Assembly: GCA_964035545.1 (NCBI GenBank)
Contig: OZ037765.1
Location: 28,880,004 to 28,944,003, forward strand
Length of the DNA stretch: 64,000 nt
Direction of reading: 5' to 3'
Source: Bugula neritina
Taxonomy: Eukaryota > Bryozoa > Gymnolaemata > Cheilostomatida > Bugulidae
The notes under the pieces: generated by a model
The model's database searches: none
Seen by the model: only the letters and a program-made list of their open reading frames with translations
What the model was told of the DNA's origin: nothing
Shown here: piece by piece, positions 54,464 through 64,000 of the stretch
How positions within the stretch are numbered: position 1 is the first letter of the stretch
How the letters are laid out: each line of letters opens with the position of its first letter
Position numbers and translations under genes: made by a program

Positions 54464-54578
54464 GCTTTTTATATACTGCAATCCACAAATTAAACCCCTA
54501 AAAAATATAATTTTCGATTATAGTCACTCTTAACCTATTGCAATAACTAGTTTTTCATGCATCAAAACAGATGAGAAA

Positions 54579-55023
54579 TGTTATAGTGGCTGTGGGAAGT
54601 ATACCTCCCCCCCAACCTCCCTGTATAAGTACTTGCAGCAGAAGTTGTGACATTGTATTATATTATGAAAGTTATTATAAGTTTCAAGAGACTACAAATC
54701 CGTTAGTGACACCGCAATCCCATGCGGCACCGCATCACTCTGTACGGTGGCACCGCCGGAACCCCCACCGGCCAATCAGAGCCAACCCTTCAGATATAAA
54801 CAGCGCCTTCTGGCGTCCAGTCTCAGTTGGAGGATAACTGTCATGTAGACTAGGATAATATTGTATAGCTGTTCTATATGTGTATATTCTTTTGCAACTG
54901 TTGATGACTTTATTTGTATCTAATTAGACTTTAAATATAGATTTTTTATAAACGTTAACTACTTCGGTTTCTCTTGCACCCTCATAGTAAACCATGCAGC
55001 AGTAATTCGTGTGTACAATAACA
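54579..55023 (+). repeat. Probable solo LTR upstream of COA7
   Basis: A 445-base segment starts TGTTAT and ends ATAACA, a 6-base inverted terminal repeat with TG...CA ends. It is GC-richer than its surroundings in its first half. It holds a promoter-like arrangement: a CCAAT box at 54772 and ATATAAA at 54794, followed by a GCGCCTTCTGGCG hairpin. No target duplication is visible (AGAAA left, CCCCA right), and no partner LTR or internal genes lie within the window. It could also be a MITE or a coincidental boundary. Confidence 0.45.
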
Positions 55024-55479
55024 CCCCACTCTAGTCATTTATAAAATTACAACAATAGTTTTGAGCCAGTGGTGACAATAGCCGATAAAAATGCATAAAT
55101 AAACTATCAAATTGTGCCAAAATATTGAAAGCCAATTCATATTTGCTTGTCTTTGAATTAGAGACTTCGACTTGATGTTTTCTGACTCAACCATAATGAT
55201 TTACAATAAACTTAATTATTGTTTGATTCGAAGTATGTAATATCTATGTCCTTGTATTTATTGAATAGTCTGTACTCTGTAGCAAGAACCAGTTATGTTA
55301 AACTTAAACAGTAAGTGCAAGTGAAGACAATGATCCATCAACAACAGAAGTTGAGGGTCTCTTCTATCTACAGGTGTAGTAGTTATAATGATGTTGGTAG
55401 CAAAATTTGTTTGGTTTTAATTAGCCACAACTACTACATCATTAATTTAGGTAAAACAAAAACTTGACTTAAGATACTT
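55024..55479. other. AT-rich intergenic DNA, nothing recognised
   Basis: Between the probable solo LTR and AT-repeat island 4. I see no exon, RNA gene or clear repeat. Confidence 0.4.
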
Positions 55480-56480
55480 GAAAACACTATAAATGTAGGG
55501 AATCACAACCAACAACAGTCTCAATGAATGTGATAAATATAATGATAATGATGTTGAAAACATTCAATGTAACATTTAGTTCAACTCAATAATTTTAAAT
55601 ATATGGACTACAATATCTATTAACATAAATTAAATATGAATATCATAATCATAATAAGTATATAATAATGATGATATCATTTTTAATGTGCAGTTGAGCA
55701 TCAGTGGGAGTGTAATTATGATTAATCACTATGGTCTACTTCGATGAGTATAAATAAGACTATGGCAGAATATTAGTATTAGTACCTATTACCAATACTG
55801 ATAGTATCAGTATTAACATCACAGTCAGTGTCACCGATAAAATCAGTGTGATCCAGTAAGCAGAACCGTATGATTATGAGTATGACTACGAGTATGAGTG
55901 GGTAAAACGTAAATTCTAAAGTCTTCAACTATTGCATTAAGTTTTACTATAAATACCAAAAAAATATAAATCTGAGAAGTAAGAATAAATACTATAATTT
56001 AAATTAGCATTATTATTTATTATTATAAATATAATTATAACATCCTCGTCTGAGTTCTACGACTAGTGGTACTGGTACTAGTAGTACCAAAATTGAATGA
56101 TTTACTTTTATTTTTCGAGTTTTAGTAGAAGTAAAACTAATTAAACATTAAGTGATTAACAAGTAATGACAACGATTAATTAACTTTAAGTCTAACTATA
56201 ACTATAAGTATAACATTAACGATAAGTATAAGCATAACATTATGAATAATAAAATGATTAAGATTATCATTATGAGGATCACAATGATAACGATAATCTT
56301 TATTAAACCATTAAAATTTAAATAGCAGCATGATTAATCATTATGGTTATATTTATAATAATAATTATCATTATGATTATTATTTTATAATAATAATTGA
56401 TAATAATAATAATGATATTTTAATATTTGCGATTTATCAAGAAATCTTCATCATAATCACTTTGACTTTCTCATAATGGT
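55480..56480. repeat. AT-repeat island 4
   Basis: Runs such as ATCATAATCATAATAAGTAT (55630), TATGAGTATGACTACGAGTA (55875), TTATCATTATGAGGATCACA (56260), TAATAATTATCATTATGATT (56355) and TAATAATAATAATGATA (56400) interleave with their reverse complements. The island lies in the COA7/LAMTOR2 head-to-head gap and is richer in ATAATCATTATGAT words than islands 1 and 2. Confidence 0.7.
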
Positions 56481-56639
56481 AATCATCAAATTAAATCATA
56501 ATGATAATCATAATGTTAGATTAGCAGGACTAGAAGCAGATGTTCATGTTGCTATCATAATAATAATATTATTATATAAAAAATTGTTAGTGCAATCGTT
56601 GTGCCTAGTCATAAACTTTGTTCTTCAGCAAGGTCGGCA

Positions 56640-56775
56640 AAAGTTGTTGGAAGCAACACCAAGTTGGTAGTCATTGAGTGCAATGGTTTGGGAGTCTTGA
56701 GTTTGGTGTTGGGGGGTTAGATTAGGACAACAGTTTCTATACAAATTCTGCACTCAGTCGCCCTAACTCGGGGCT
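56640..56775 (+). repeat. Dispersed repeat, copy B
   Basis: Matches copy A at 23870-24010 in the same orientation: GAAGCAACACCAAGTTGGTA, TCATTGAGTGCAATGG, TTGGGGGGTTAG, CTATACAAATTCTGCACT and CAGTCGCCC. Both copies lie immediately right of an AT-repeat island and upstream of a plus-strand gene. Confidence 0.55.
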
Positions 56776-57279
56776 GCTCCTAGCAACATTCAAGACCGGC
56801 TAAGTTTATTATTTTAGATTATGTAAGAACTTATATTACTTATTCCAAAGAAGAAAGTCAGAAAAGACAACTCTACAAATTCATTTTTTAAAAACTTGAA
56901 ATACGCAAGACAGACAAAATTAATGGTAATACCTTTGTGTTTCTAGCTTGCATTATCCCTAAAATCTTCTAAATAATTTAACATAGAAACCAATAAACTG
57001 GAAATAAAATGGATATGGGTATTATTTCTAGTTCAGTGATAGAAACTGTCAGAAAAAAGATATAGCTTTTACGAATTTTTTTTTAAGAGGATAACTCGTA
57101 ATCACGAGAACTTGAGGCAACAATATTCCTATTAGAAGGCCAAGGACATTATGAAAGAGAAGTTGCTCTGAGACACTCAAATTCGTTGACAATCGCTGCA
57201 AGTTAAAGAAAATAAAAAATACTGTCTTTTGAATTTATATATTTACTGTTTGCTTAGCCTTCCTGATTATAAATTCACA

Positions 57280-58719
57280 ATGCTGAAGCCAAAAGTTTTA
57301 ACACAAGTGTTGCATCAAGCCAACAGTGGTGGTGTACAAAGTACTCTGTGAGTAGCCTTTTAGTTTTACTTTTACTTTTAGTTTTACTCTTTTACTTTTA
57401 GTTTCAGTTTTAAACTTTCAAACTCAACAGACACCAGTCAATCACAATGACATTGCCACATTCACGTTGATATTCATAATTCATGTTCATATTGATATTC
57501 ATTTTGATATCATCCTGACTCTATTTATGTACAAGTGAAACATTTGTTTATCTTTAGTGAATGCATTTATTTGACTTTGTAAGCCTACTTCAACTTGATT
57601 AGCAATAAAATTAATTTTATTAATTTTTATTGTATATATTTCTTTCATTATAACATCCTAGATTATGTATAGTAAGTTCTATCGGTGTTTCAGTCTTCTC
57701 ACAACTGAGGGTTCACTTCTGGCCTGCGCTGGCTTTGGAGAAGGTGACAAACACATCGCGGCAGCATTGGCTGGCAACATCTGGATGTCATACACTAGGA
57801 ATGGAGAACTGCTGCTTAATAACGACCCTCTCAGCATGATTATGATCCAGTGTATGGTGAGCAGTATGTGTGTTCGTATTGCAAACAGTATGGAATGTAC
57901 CTATGCCGCCTTGCCAGTCATTCACCTCCCTATAAACTAAAACTAATTTGCCTACCGTGACAAAAAATATAAAGACATCATTGCTTTGATAAGTTTGTCT
58001 GCGGTGTAACTTTGAGGCATAGTATGGCAGCTAGCTTATCAATATCAGGTATAGGGGGAGTTGGAGACTAGCTTTGAGATTTTATATTAAAAAGACAACT
58101 CCATAATTAAGTTGACCAACATTCGCCTGAAGGGTAGCAATGTCACAAAATATATTTGGCCCTCAAAAGACCTCTAGATTAAGTCATGAAATAATTTACA
58201 GCTAAAGAGTGACTAAATGCATTATTTGTATTGTGCTTTCACAGGATGGAAAAGTAGCCATTACTAAAGTAGCTGATTTACTCTTATGTATATATGCTGA
58301 TAAAACTGTTGAACTAGGAATACTAAAAGCTAAGGTAAGCTTGACTTTAAATACTAAGCTTTGTTTTGAAAGTAGTAAGGTTATAATTTTATCTAACAAT
58401 TATTTTGTAATGCCATTTCTACTTTCTATTGCGGTTAAGTAATCCCCCTCAATTTTCTATTTAAAAATATCTGTTTGAAAATAATGGAAGAAAAATGTCT
58501 ATTGCTAGCTTAGCCACAGCCTCAATATATTGACTTCTCTAAACAGTTTGGGAGTTAAAATAATCACATCCAATCATTTTAAAGAGAATTATAAACATTC
58601 TTCAACTATTTTGGCAACAAACTAATATGTTTCTCAATTAATTAGCTGATAACTGTTAATAGGCTACTGCACTAAGAGACTATCTGAAAGATCCCCTCAC
58701 ACAAGTTGCTGCCTCATGA
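57280..58719 (+). CDS. LAMTOR2: Ragulator complex protein LAMTOR2 (roadblock domain)
   Basis: LAMTOR2 (p14/ROBLD3) is a lysosomal scaffold subunit of Ragulator, which anchors Rag GTPases and MAPK/mTORC1 signalling and pairs with LAMTOR3. Four exons join in phase: 57280-57347, 57694-57856, 58245-58334 and 58663-58719, giving 125 residues, the same length as human. Conserved stretches are MLKPKVLTQVLHQANSGGVQ, TTEGSLLACAGFG, AALAGNIWMSY, KVAITKVADLLLCIYA, GILKAK and the C-terminal DPLTQVAAS. It is one compact roadblock/LC7 domain with no membrane segment or signal peptide. Copy B of the dispersed repeat and island 4 lie upstream. Its 3' end faces the unrecognised gene at 59219. The model is complete. 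Confidence 0.96.
57359..57415 (+). repeat. TTTTACTTTTAG tandem tract in LAMTOR2 intron 1
   Basis: Roughly five imperfect copies of TTTTAGTTTTAC / TTTTACTTTTAG begin 12 bases after the exon 1 donor. The tract is pyrimidine-rich and contains several AG dinucleotides that could act as decoy acceptors. Confidence 0.6.
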
Positions 58720-59218
58720 AACCACTTTGCTGCTTTCCCCTTAGCCATTCACCAAGTGCTGTAGACATGGTGCTAAATGTAAAACTCTTGTGGTGAAATC
58801 ATGAATTTATTATCTATGAAAAATCATAGCAAAAATTAAGTGTAGCTACATGTATATACCTCATATAATTTGTATTTCTTATTTTTATTAGAGCAATTTT
58901 CTCTTCTCTTTTTTTGTATCAAGACATGAGACTAATAATGTATAATATTTATTTGAACAAAATATAGCAATAGAGATTTATGAATATGGATTAAGTAGTT
59001 CCACTAAAAAATGAATTCTCATTTCTGTTGCTTAGACAAAATTTATGTTTGTTGTTAGAACCACGAGTATATAGCAAGAAAAAAAACATTTCCAATGTAA
59101 CATAGACTTATATAATTTATAGTGGGATCCAAATAGCTATGGCAGTAAATTTTGTGCTGTTCAGTAACAGGCAGTAGCAGAATCACCAGAACAAGTTTGT
59201 TTTATATCTACAATAGTT
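58720..59218. other. Tail-to-tail spacer LAMTOR2 / unrecognised gene
   Basis: About 500 bases of AT-rich DNA between two stop codons, with candidate poly(A) signals for the minus-strand gene (for example TTTATT near 58948). It has no AT-repeat island and no other gene. Confidence 0.45.
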
Positions 59219-61984
59219 TTAGAGAAAATAAATAGTTTTGATAACAAAGTAATACGATAGTCCGAAATAGAAACTGTTGGGTAAAGTTTTGTGAACTGCT
59301 GCACAGTTGAGTTGTGGTTGGAAAAGTCGTAATGCCGCATGTAATAGACGCGTGCCATTCGTTTCTTGCTCAACTTTCACCTCGGTAGTTGTCTCCTTCC
59401 ATTTGTACTGATACTCCGGGTAAACCTGTGAATGAGATATTAATGTTCCTTAACACTCAGCCTAATTTCTTCTCAATATTTCTATAGTCAAAAGATAAAG
59501 CTAGAAAAAAATTGTTAGAGAATATTAGTCTAGGTTTTGTGAGTAAATCTGAACTGCATTAAGTCTGGTTTCTTTGTTTAGGTTGATCGGCTATTACTGG
59601 CTACTATGGTAATGGTGTTTTATGGTTTTAAATTACATTGTTTCATCTTATTGGCATAATTTTATAATGTTTTTATGTAAAAGTAAATAGTGATGCATCA
59701 CAGCGAAATACTGAAACCTGAAATTTAGAATTAAGCTGAGGTACATTTGATATGAAATCCTTTAGATTCTTTTTATATTGTTACATAAAAAAATATCTAC
59801 TCATGCTGTACAAATTAAGATGGAGAAAATAACATGTTTTGAGTTCGAATTTAAGTCAGTTATCTCATCAATCTGATAATGATATTAAAAAGATATTTGC
59901 TACTAATTCATCTGTTTAAACTTAATTATTTTACAATTTAAACATGTCCATGAAATCATTCCTTACCTCGCCCAAAAATAGCTGTGAATCCTTGGTGCAA
60001 TTTTGAAGGTCTATCAAAGGTTGTATGCTTCTAATGTAAAGAGAAGACAAGTCCTTGTGATAAGGTTTCGTTTGAAAGAGAACCGCACAATATGCTTTTG
60101 ATATCATGCTGACGCAAGTGTAGGCACTGTTAACATCTCTATAAAAGAATATTGGTGTTGTTTACCACACAATATATTATAAGCTTTATATGCAGTAAAA
60201 CTTTAAGAAATGGTCCTACAATAAATCTTTACCACTCGCATATTTATGGCATAACAAGAAATTGAGGTACAATTTTCAAAGGTGTGAGAAAGTTTATTGT
60301 GGAGGTTATTATTATTCGTTCACATCAATTATTTTTGATGTTATCAACTGAGAATCAAATGACTGACAAATAAATTGAAGCTTCCTGTCTAGAAGTTTTA
60401 CATGAATAATTACTATCCATCTTAATGAGTTTTTTGTCAATCTAATTTTGCAAAAGTATAATTTAATTATTTACATGTTTTTCAAAGTCACTGTGGGAAA
60501 ATGGTTATTACTATTAGTGTCACTTCTTACAATGACCAAATGAGATCAATTTTGTCTACGTGCAGTATGACTGTAGTAGGGCTTTGAAATTCCTTAATTT
60601 GTTCCAATTTCTATTTTTGGGAAAATTCATACTGTAATATATAGATGAGATAAGTTATTGAAATGTGGCTAGGATATTTGTGTTTTAAAAGATTTCAGCA
60701 TTAAAAGGAGCAAAAAGAGATTTATAATTTATTTATCCACTCCTATAAAAAAATTGCCTAATATATTCCAATAAAATAAATCAATGATGGAGACACCTTA
60801 TCAATCCCTCATTTGATCTTAAGACTGACTTCATTGCAATTGGATATTTTTCTTTTTTTCTTGTCTATTAATGTAATTTAATATGCAAAAAAATAGTAAA
60901 ACCAAACATTAATCATTAAATAAATAGAGTATTACAGCAACACCTTTAAGCTAAACTTTGCACAATTAATTATTACCCAAGTATATATTATATGCCAATA
61001 GCACCGAATTTTAGTTCAATCAAATCAAGTCATTTTAAAAAGAGGATTTAATAATAAGCTGCACTTTCAGGTGTTAGTTTTTATTCAGAACTGAATTCTA
61101 GTTTGATAAAACTACGTTTTATTAAACAAAGTAATTATTCAAAGTTTGATGGAATAAATTAAAAAAAAATAATGAATTCATTCATATTTTTCATCAATGT
61201 GATGAGTCATTGCCTTAACAATTCATTCAGAAAAACACAATATTTTGCCAAAAATTTCTCTTAGATTGACCACATCAATGAGTCAATTAATTTTAGGTAG
61301 ATGTACAAGCTAGTAAATTCAAGTTACACTTGAAATAGCTATATATGACTCAAATATGTTAGCTTGAGGAAGCTGCATGAAAGCAAAAACAATTTGTGGT
61401 TTGATGAATGACTTTTGCTGTAAAATTGAAATTTGTTAAAAAATTCAACTAAGGAAATTATTTCAGTTGATTTATTTGTATGTAATAAGTACATTCGTTT
61501 TGTTGAAAAATACATAACTTTTATTTTTATTCAATTTCCACTCACGATTGAAAAATTATTGTAGTCATTTTTTTTTCGATTCAATAGTGATACTCTGCAG
61601 TAACAGAAAACGTGGGCACTTATTTGCCAACCTTGTTTTCTATATTAAGGGAAAATAATAGTAAAACTAGTGTGAACATATAGCAGTATGAACTTCAACT
61701 GTAACAAAATAATAACCATTAACAGATTAGTGTTACATAAACTTCAGGTAGTTTAACAATAACATTTCGCTGTCAAACTCCGGCATAGAATATCTGTAAA
61801 ACATATTGTATGGCTGTCATGCTTGCCAAGTAAAGCAAGCTGTGCGTGCTTGTATGTCTACTGCAATATTCTCCTTTTGTGAACACTTACCCGCAAGATC
61901 GGCTTAGCGGTCTTTTCACAGCATTGAAACATCTTCTTAAGTTCCAAGTGATACCATTATAACACTCAAGATTTTCATATATTT
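59219..61984 (-). CDS. Unrecognised cysteine-containing protein, probably cell-surface, 5' end not found
   Basis: Three exons join in phase on the minus strand: 61984-61891, 60138-59967 and 59425-59219 (with stop), about 157 residues of C-terminal sequence. The donors (GTAAGT, GTAAGG) and acceptors are good, and the frame is open throughout, so I take it as a real gene. There are six or seven cysteines (LECYNGITWNLRRCFNAV, RSCGDVNSAYTCVSMISKAYC, LQNCTKD, QLNCAAV) and two NxT/NxS-type sites, typical of an extracellular domain. The last residues form a hydrophobic stretch (FYFGLSYYFVIKTIYFL) ending at the stop, which could be a GPI-anchor signal or a short membrane anchor. The first exon begins with a split codon, so upstream exons are missing. 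I do not recognise the family. Confidence 0.55.
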
Positions 61985-64000
61985 CTACAGATAAATTGGC
62001 AAAAAATAATTACGAATAAAAGTCCAGTTTTAATAATGTATGGGTGCATGATTTTATTAATAGCATATAAAACTATTTTGATTTATTATTCAAAATTTTT
62101 CTGGGAAGTTGACCCAATTTCTTTTATCTTGCAACAAATTCATTTTAAATTTGCACAGGTCTGCAGTTTAGATGGCACACTGTTATATAACTTGGCACAA
62201 CAAACTATGCCACTGTGTCTAGGTACAACACAAATAAACATAAGGGCTATACACACAGCAATACAGTGGGATAATGTAGACAGTCTGTTTTCCTCACATT
62301 TTTGTCATACAAGATACATTCACAGGATTTCATCTAATACATGTATGTAACAGTGCAAGTAGGAATAGATGTAACAACTTGCTAATAGCTTATAGGAAGA
62401 GCTGATTTTGTGCCCAAAGAGTTTAAAATGATTACACGGAGGATGAGAATACTATTGTGCTATAAGTTATAAATCAGAATAGAAAATAATGTATTGCAAT
62501 TAGACGTGTGCATGAAGCCTGGATGTACATGCAGAAGCAGCTTCTTGCAGACCATTATAGCTTGAGAAGTTATCCACTCATAAATTAAAGCTTTTCTGGC
62601 AGATCTAAGCTCAAGACCTCTAAGCTAACTCTAAATATCAGCATCATTGGTTATTGATGAGATACTGAAATAATAATCCTGCGTTTTGTAAAGAAAATGA
62701 TTGTGCCTTCAATTATAATATTCTACTGACACCCATTCACATTTCTATAACGTAAAAGAAAATGAAAGAGCTGTTAATGCTACAGTAAATAATATGCTAA
62801 TACCAGAATATATTATTATTGTGAATGCTATGAGATTAGACTATTTTTTGTAAATTAACAATTAGAGAAGCTGATATTATATGTGTTTCTCTCTGCATAA
62901 TCAAGCGACTTCCGGTTATAAAAACTCACACAAGGTTATAGTTGCCACCCTGTTATACCTGCATATTATGTCGTCTTAAGTACATTAAAAACACACCCTG
63001 GCCTTATAGATGATATACAGTTTGAGCTCTTTTATGTGATGCATCTGCAAGCTGTTGGTTTTAATTTAAAAAATGTTTGCACATTAGTGATTTCAGCTTC
63101 TTTCTTTATAAAGATATTATTATTAGCAGATATTTCATCAAATTCTGCAAATAGTTAGTAGAGCTATGAAAATCGGTTCTGCTAGAAAATGTAGAATTTG
63201 GTAGAATTATCTGTAAAGCCAGAATAAATGGCTTCCAAATTTATCAAGCAGTTTGATTTCATTTGACAGATTTAGCTTGCGTCAGCTAAAGGGATATGAT
63301 CTCAAGTTTCAATTTTATTTGCTGTCTAATATCTGCAATTACATCAGCTAATTAGTGAAAAAATATGCATGCAGAGAGGTCACAATATTGCTGTTAATAA
63401 TAATCTATCATATTTAATGTTAATATGTACTAACTTTATAAGAAATCTGTAAAATATCAACTATAATGCCTGGTTGTCTTTTTGCTAGTAATTTTGAATT
63501 CCTTCAGGGCAGAAATTTCTATCTGTATTCAATACACACTGTTCCACCCCCTAGCCCTCTCAAAAAGTTCATCTTACATCTTATATTAGCTCCCTATAAG
63601 CATTAAAACTTTTCGCTACATACCGATTTTATTCCATACCAATATACGTTTTAAGTAAACCAACCATTTAAGATAGGGAGAAAAGCAAAATTGTATTTAC
63701 TACTTGATATGATGAACACTATTCTCCCCCAACATAGTATTGCTGCCTGCTATATTCATTATCATGCTGCTATGTGGTTAAATTTTACAATAAACTTGTC
63801 CAAATGCAGCTGGTAACTGTTGAATAACTCATTCCTACTCAAAATAGTCCCTTATAATGATTTCCCCCCACTGTTAATTGAATAAGCACCATTCGATCAT
63901 GTTGTAATGGAAGCATTGGTTTCAACTGTGTTTCTTTGCTTGTCATGCAATTATACATTTTGTCATGTCATCTGAGTTTGGTAGAAATTGCTTCAAGTTT
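61985..64000. other. AT-rich region, no gene recognised
   Basis: It should hold or lead to the missing 5' exons of the minus-strand gene, but I could not identify any with both splice sites and phase. I see no repeat array, RNA gene or long open frame of merit. Confidence 0.4.

Noticed and set aside
54571-54837. Plus-strand ORF of 88 codons in the LTR-like segment
   Set aside because: It lies across a putative promoter region, starts outside the segment and has no motif. It is treated as chance.
62036-62350. Plus-strand ORF of 104 codons
   Set aside because: It has no family motif, unconvincing splice context and AT-driven composition. It is probably a chance ORF.

Overview
This is a piece of nuclear DNA from an invertebrate animal. 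It is strongly AT-rich, its genes are split by GT-AG introns, and every recognised gene is metazoan. Two of them (DNAAF5 and a VWA3A-like gene) suggest an animal with motile cilia. I cannot name the phylum. For the main genes I joined exons by hand, following splice sites and codon phase, and lengths refer to those models.

Layout from left to right: DARS1 (cytosolic aspartyl-tRNA synthetase, minus, 3' end outside the window); a C2H2 zinc-finger gene (plus); FMC1 (ATP synthase assembly, minus); a 7.5 kb Ty3/gypsy LTR retrotransposon (minus); DNAAF5 (dynein arm assembly, plus); a large VWA3A-like gene (minus); an E2F1/2/3-type transcription factor (plus); COA7 (cytochrome c oxidase assembly, minus); a probable solo LTR; LAMTOR2 (Ragulator subunit, plus); and an unrecognised cysteine-containing, probably cell-surface gene (minus, 5' end not found). 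DNAAF5, LAMTOR2, COA7 and FMC1 give complete models of 846, 125, 228 and 105 residues.

Two large-scale patterns stand out. First, the nine host genes alternate strand without exception (-+-+-+-+-). Tail-to-tail gaps between stop codons are all under 1 kb, with no AT-repeat islands. Head-to-head gaps are about 2.1 to 3.6 kb without the retrotransposon, and all four carry islands of degenerate, self-complementary AT repeats (TACTATTAGTAATAG-like and ATAATCATTATGATTAT-like). Second, the retrotransposon is young (LTRs differ at 1 of 305 positions). It keeps a textbook -1 frameshift signal between gag and pol, and it has an extra third ORF with CCHH/CCHC-like and Arg/Ser-rich segments. The end of its pol has changes of reading frame.

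The host genes do not form a pathway. There are functional echoes: two respiratory-complex assembly factors (FMC1, COA7), two putative ciliary genes placed tail to tail (DNAAF5, VWA3A-like), and an E2F gene whose upstream region carries two E2F-type sites and two CCAAT boxes.
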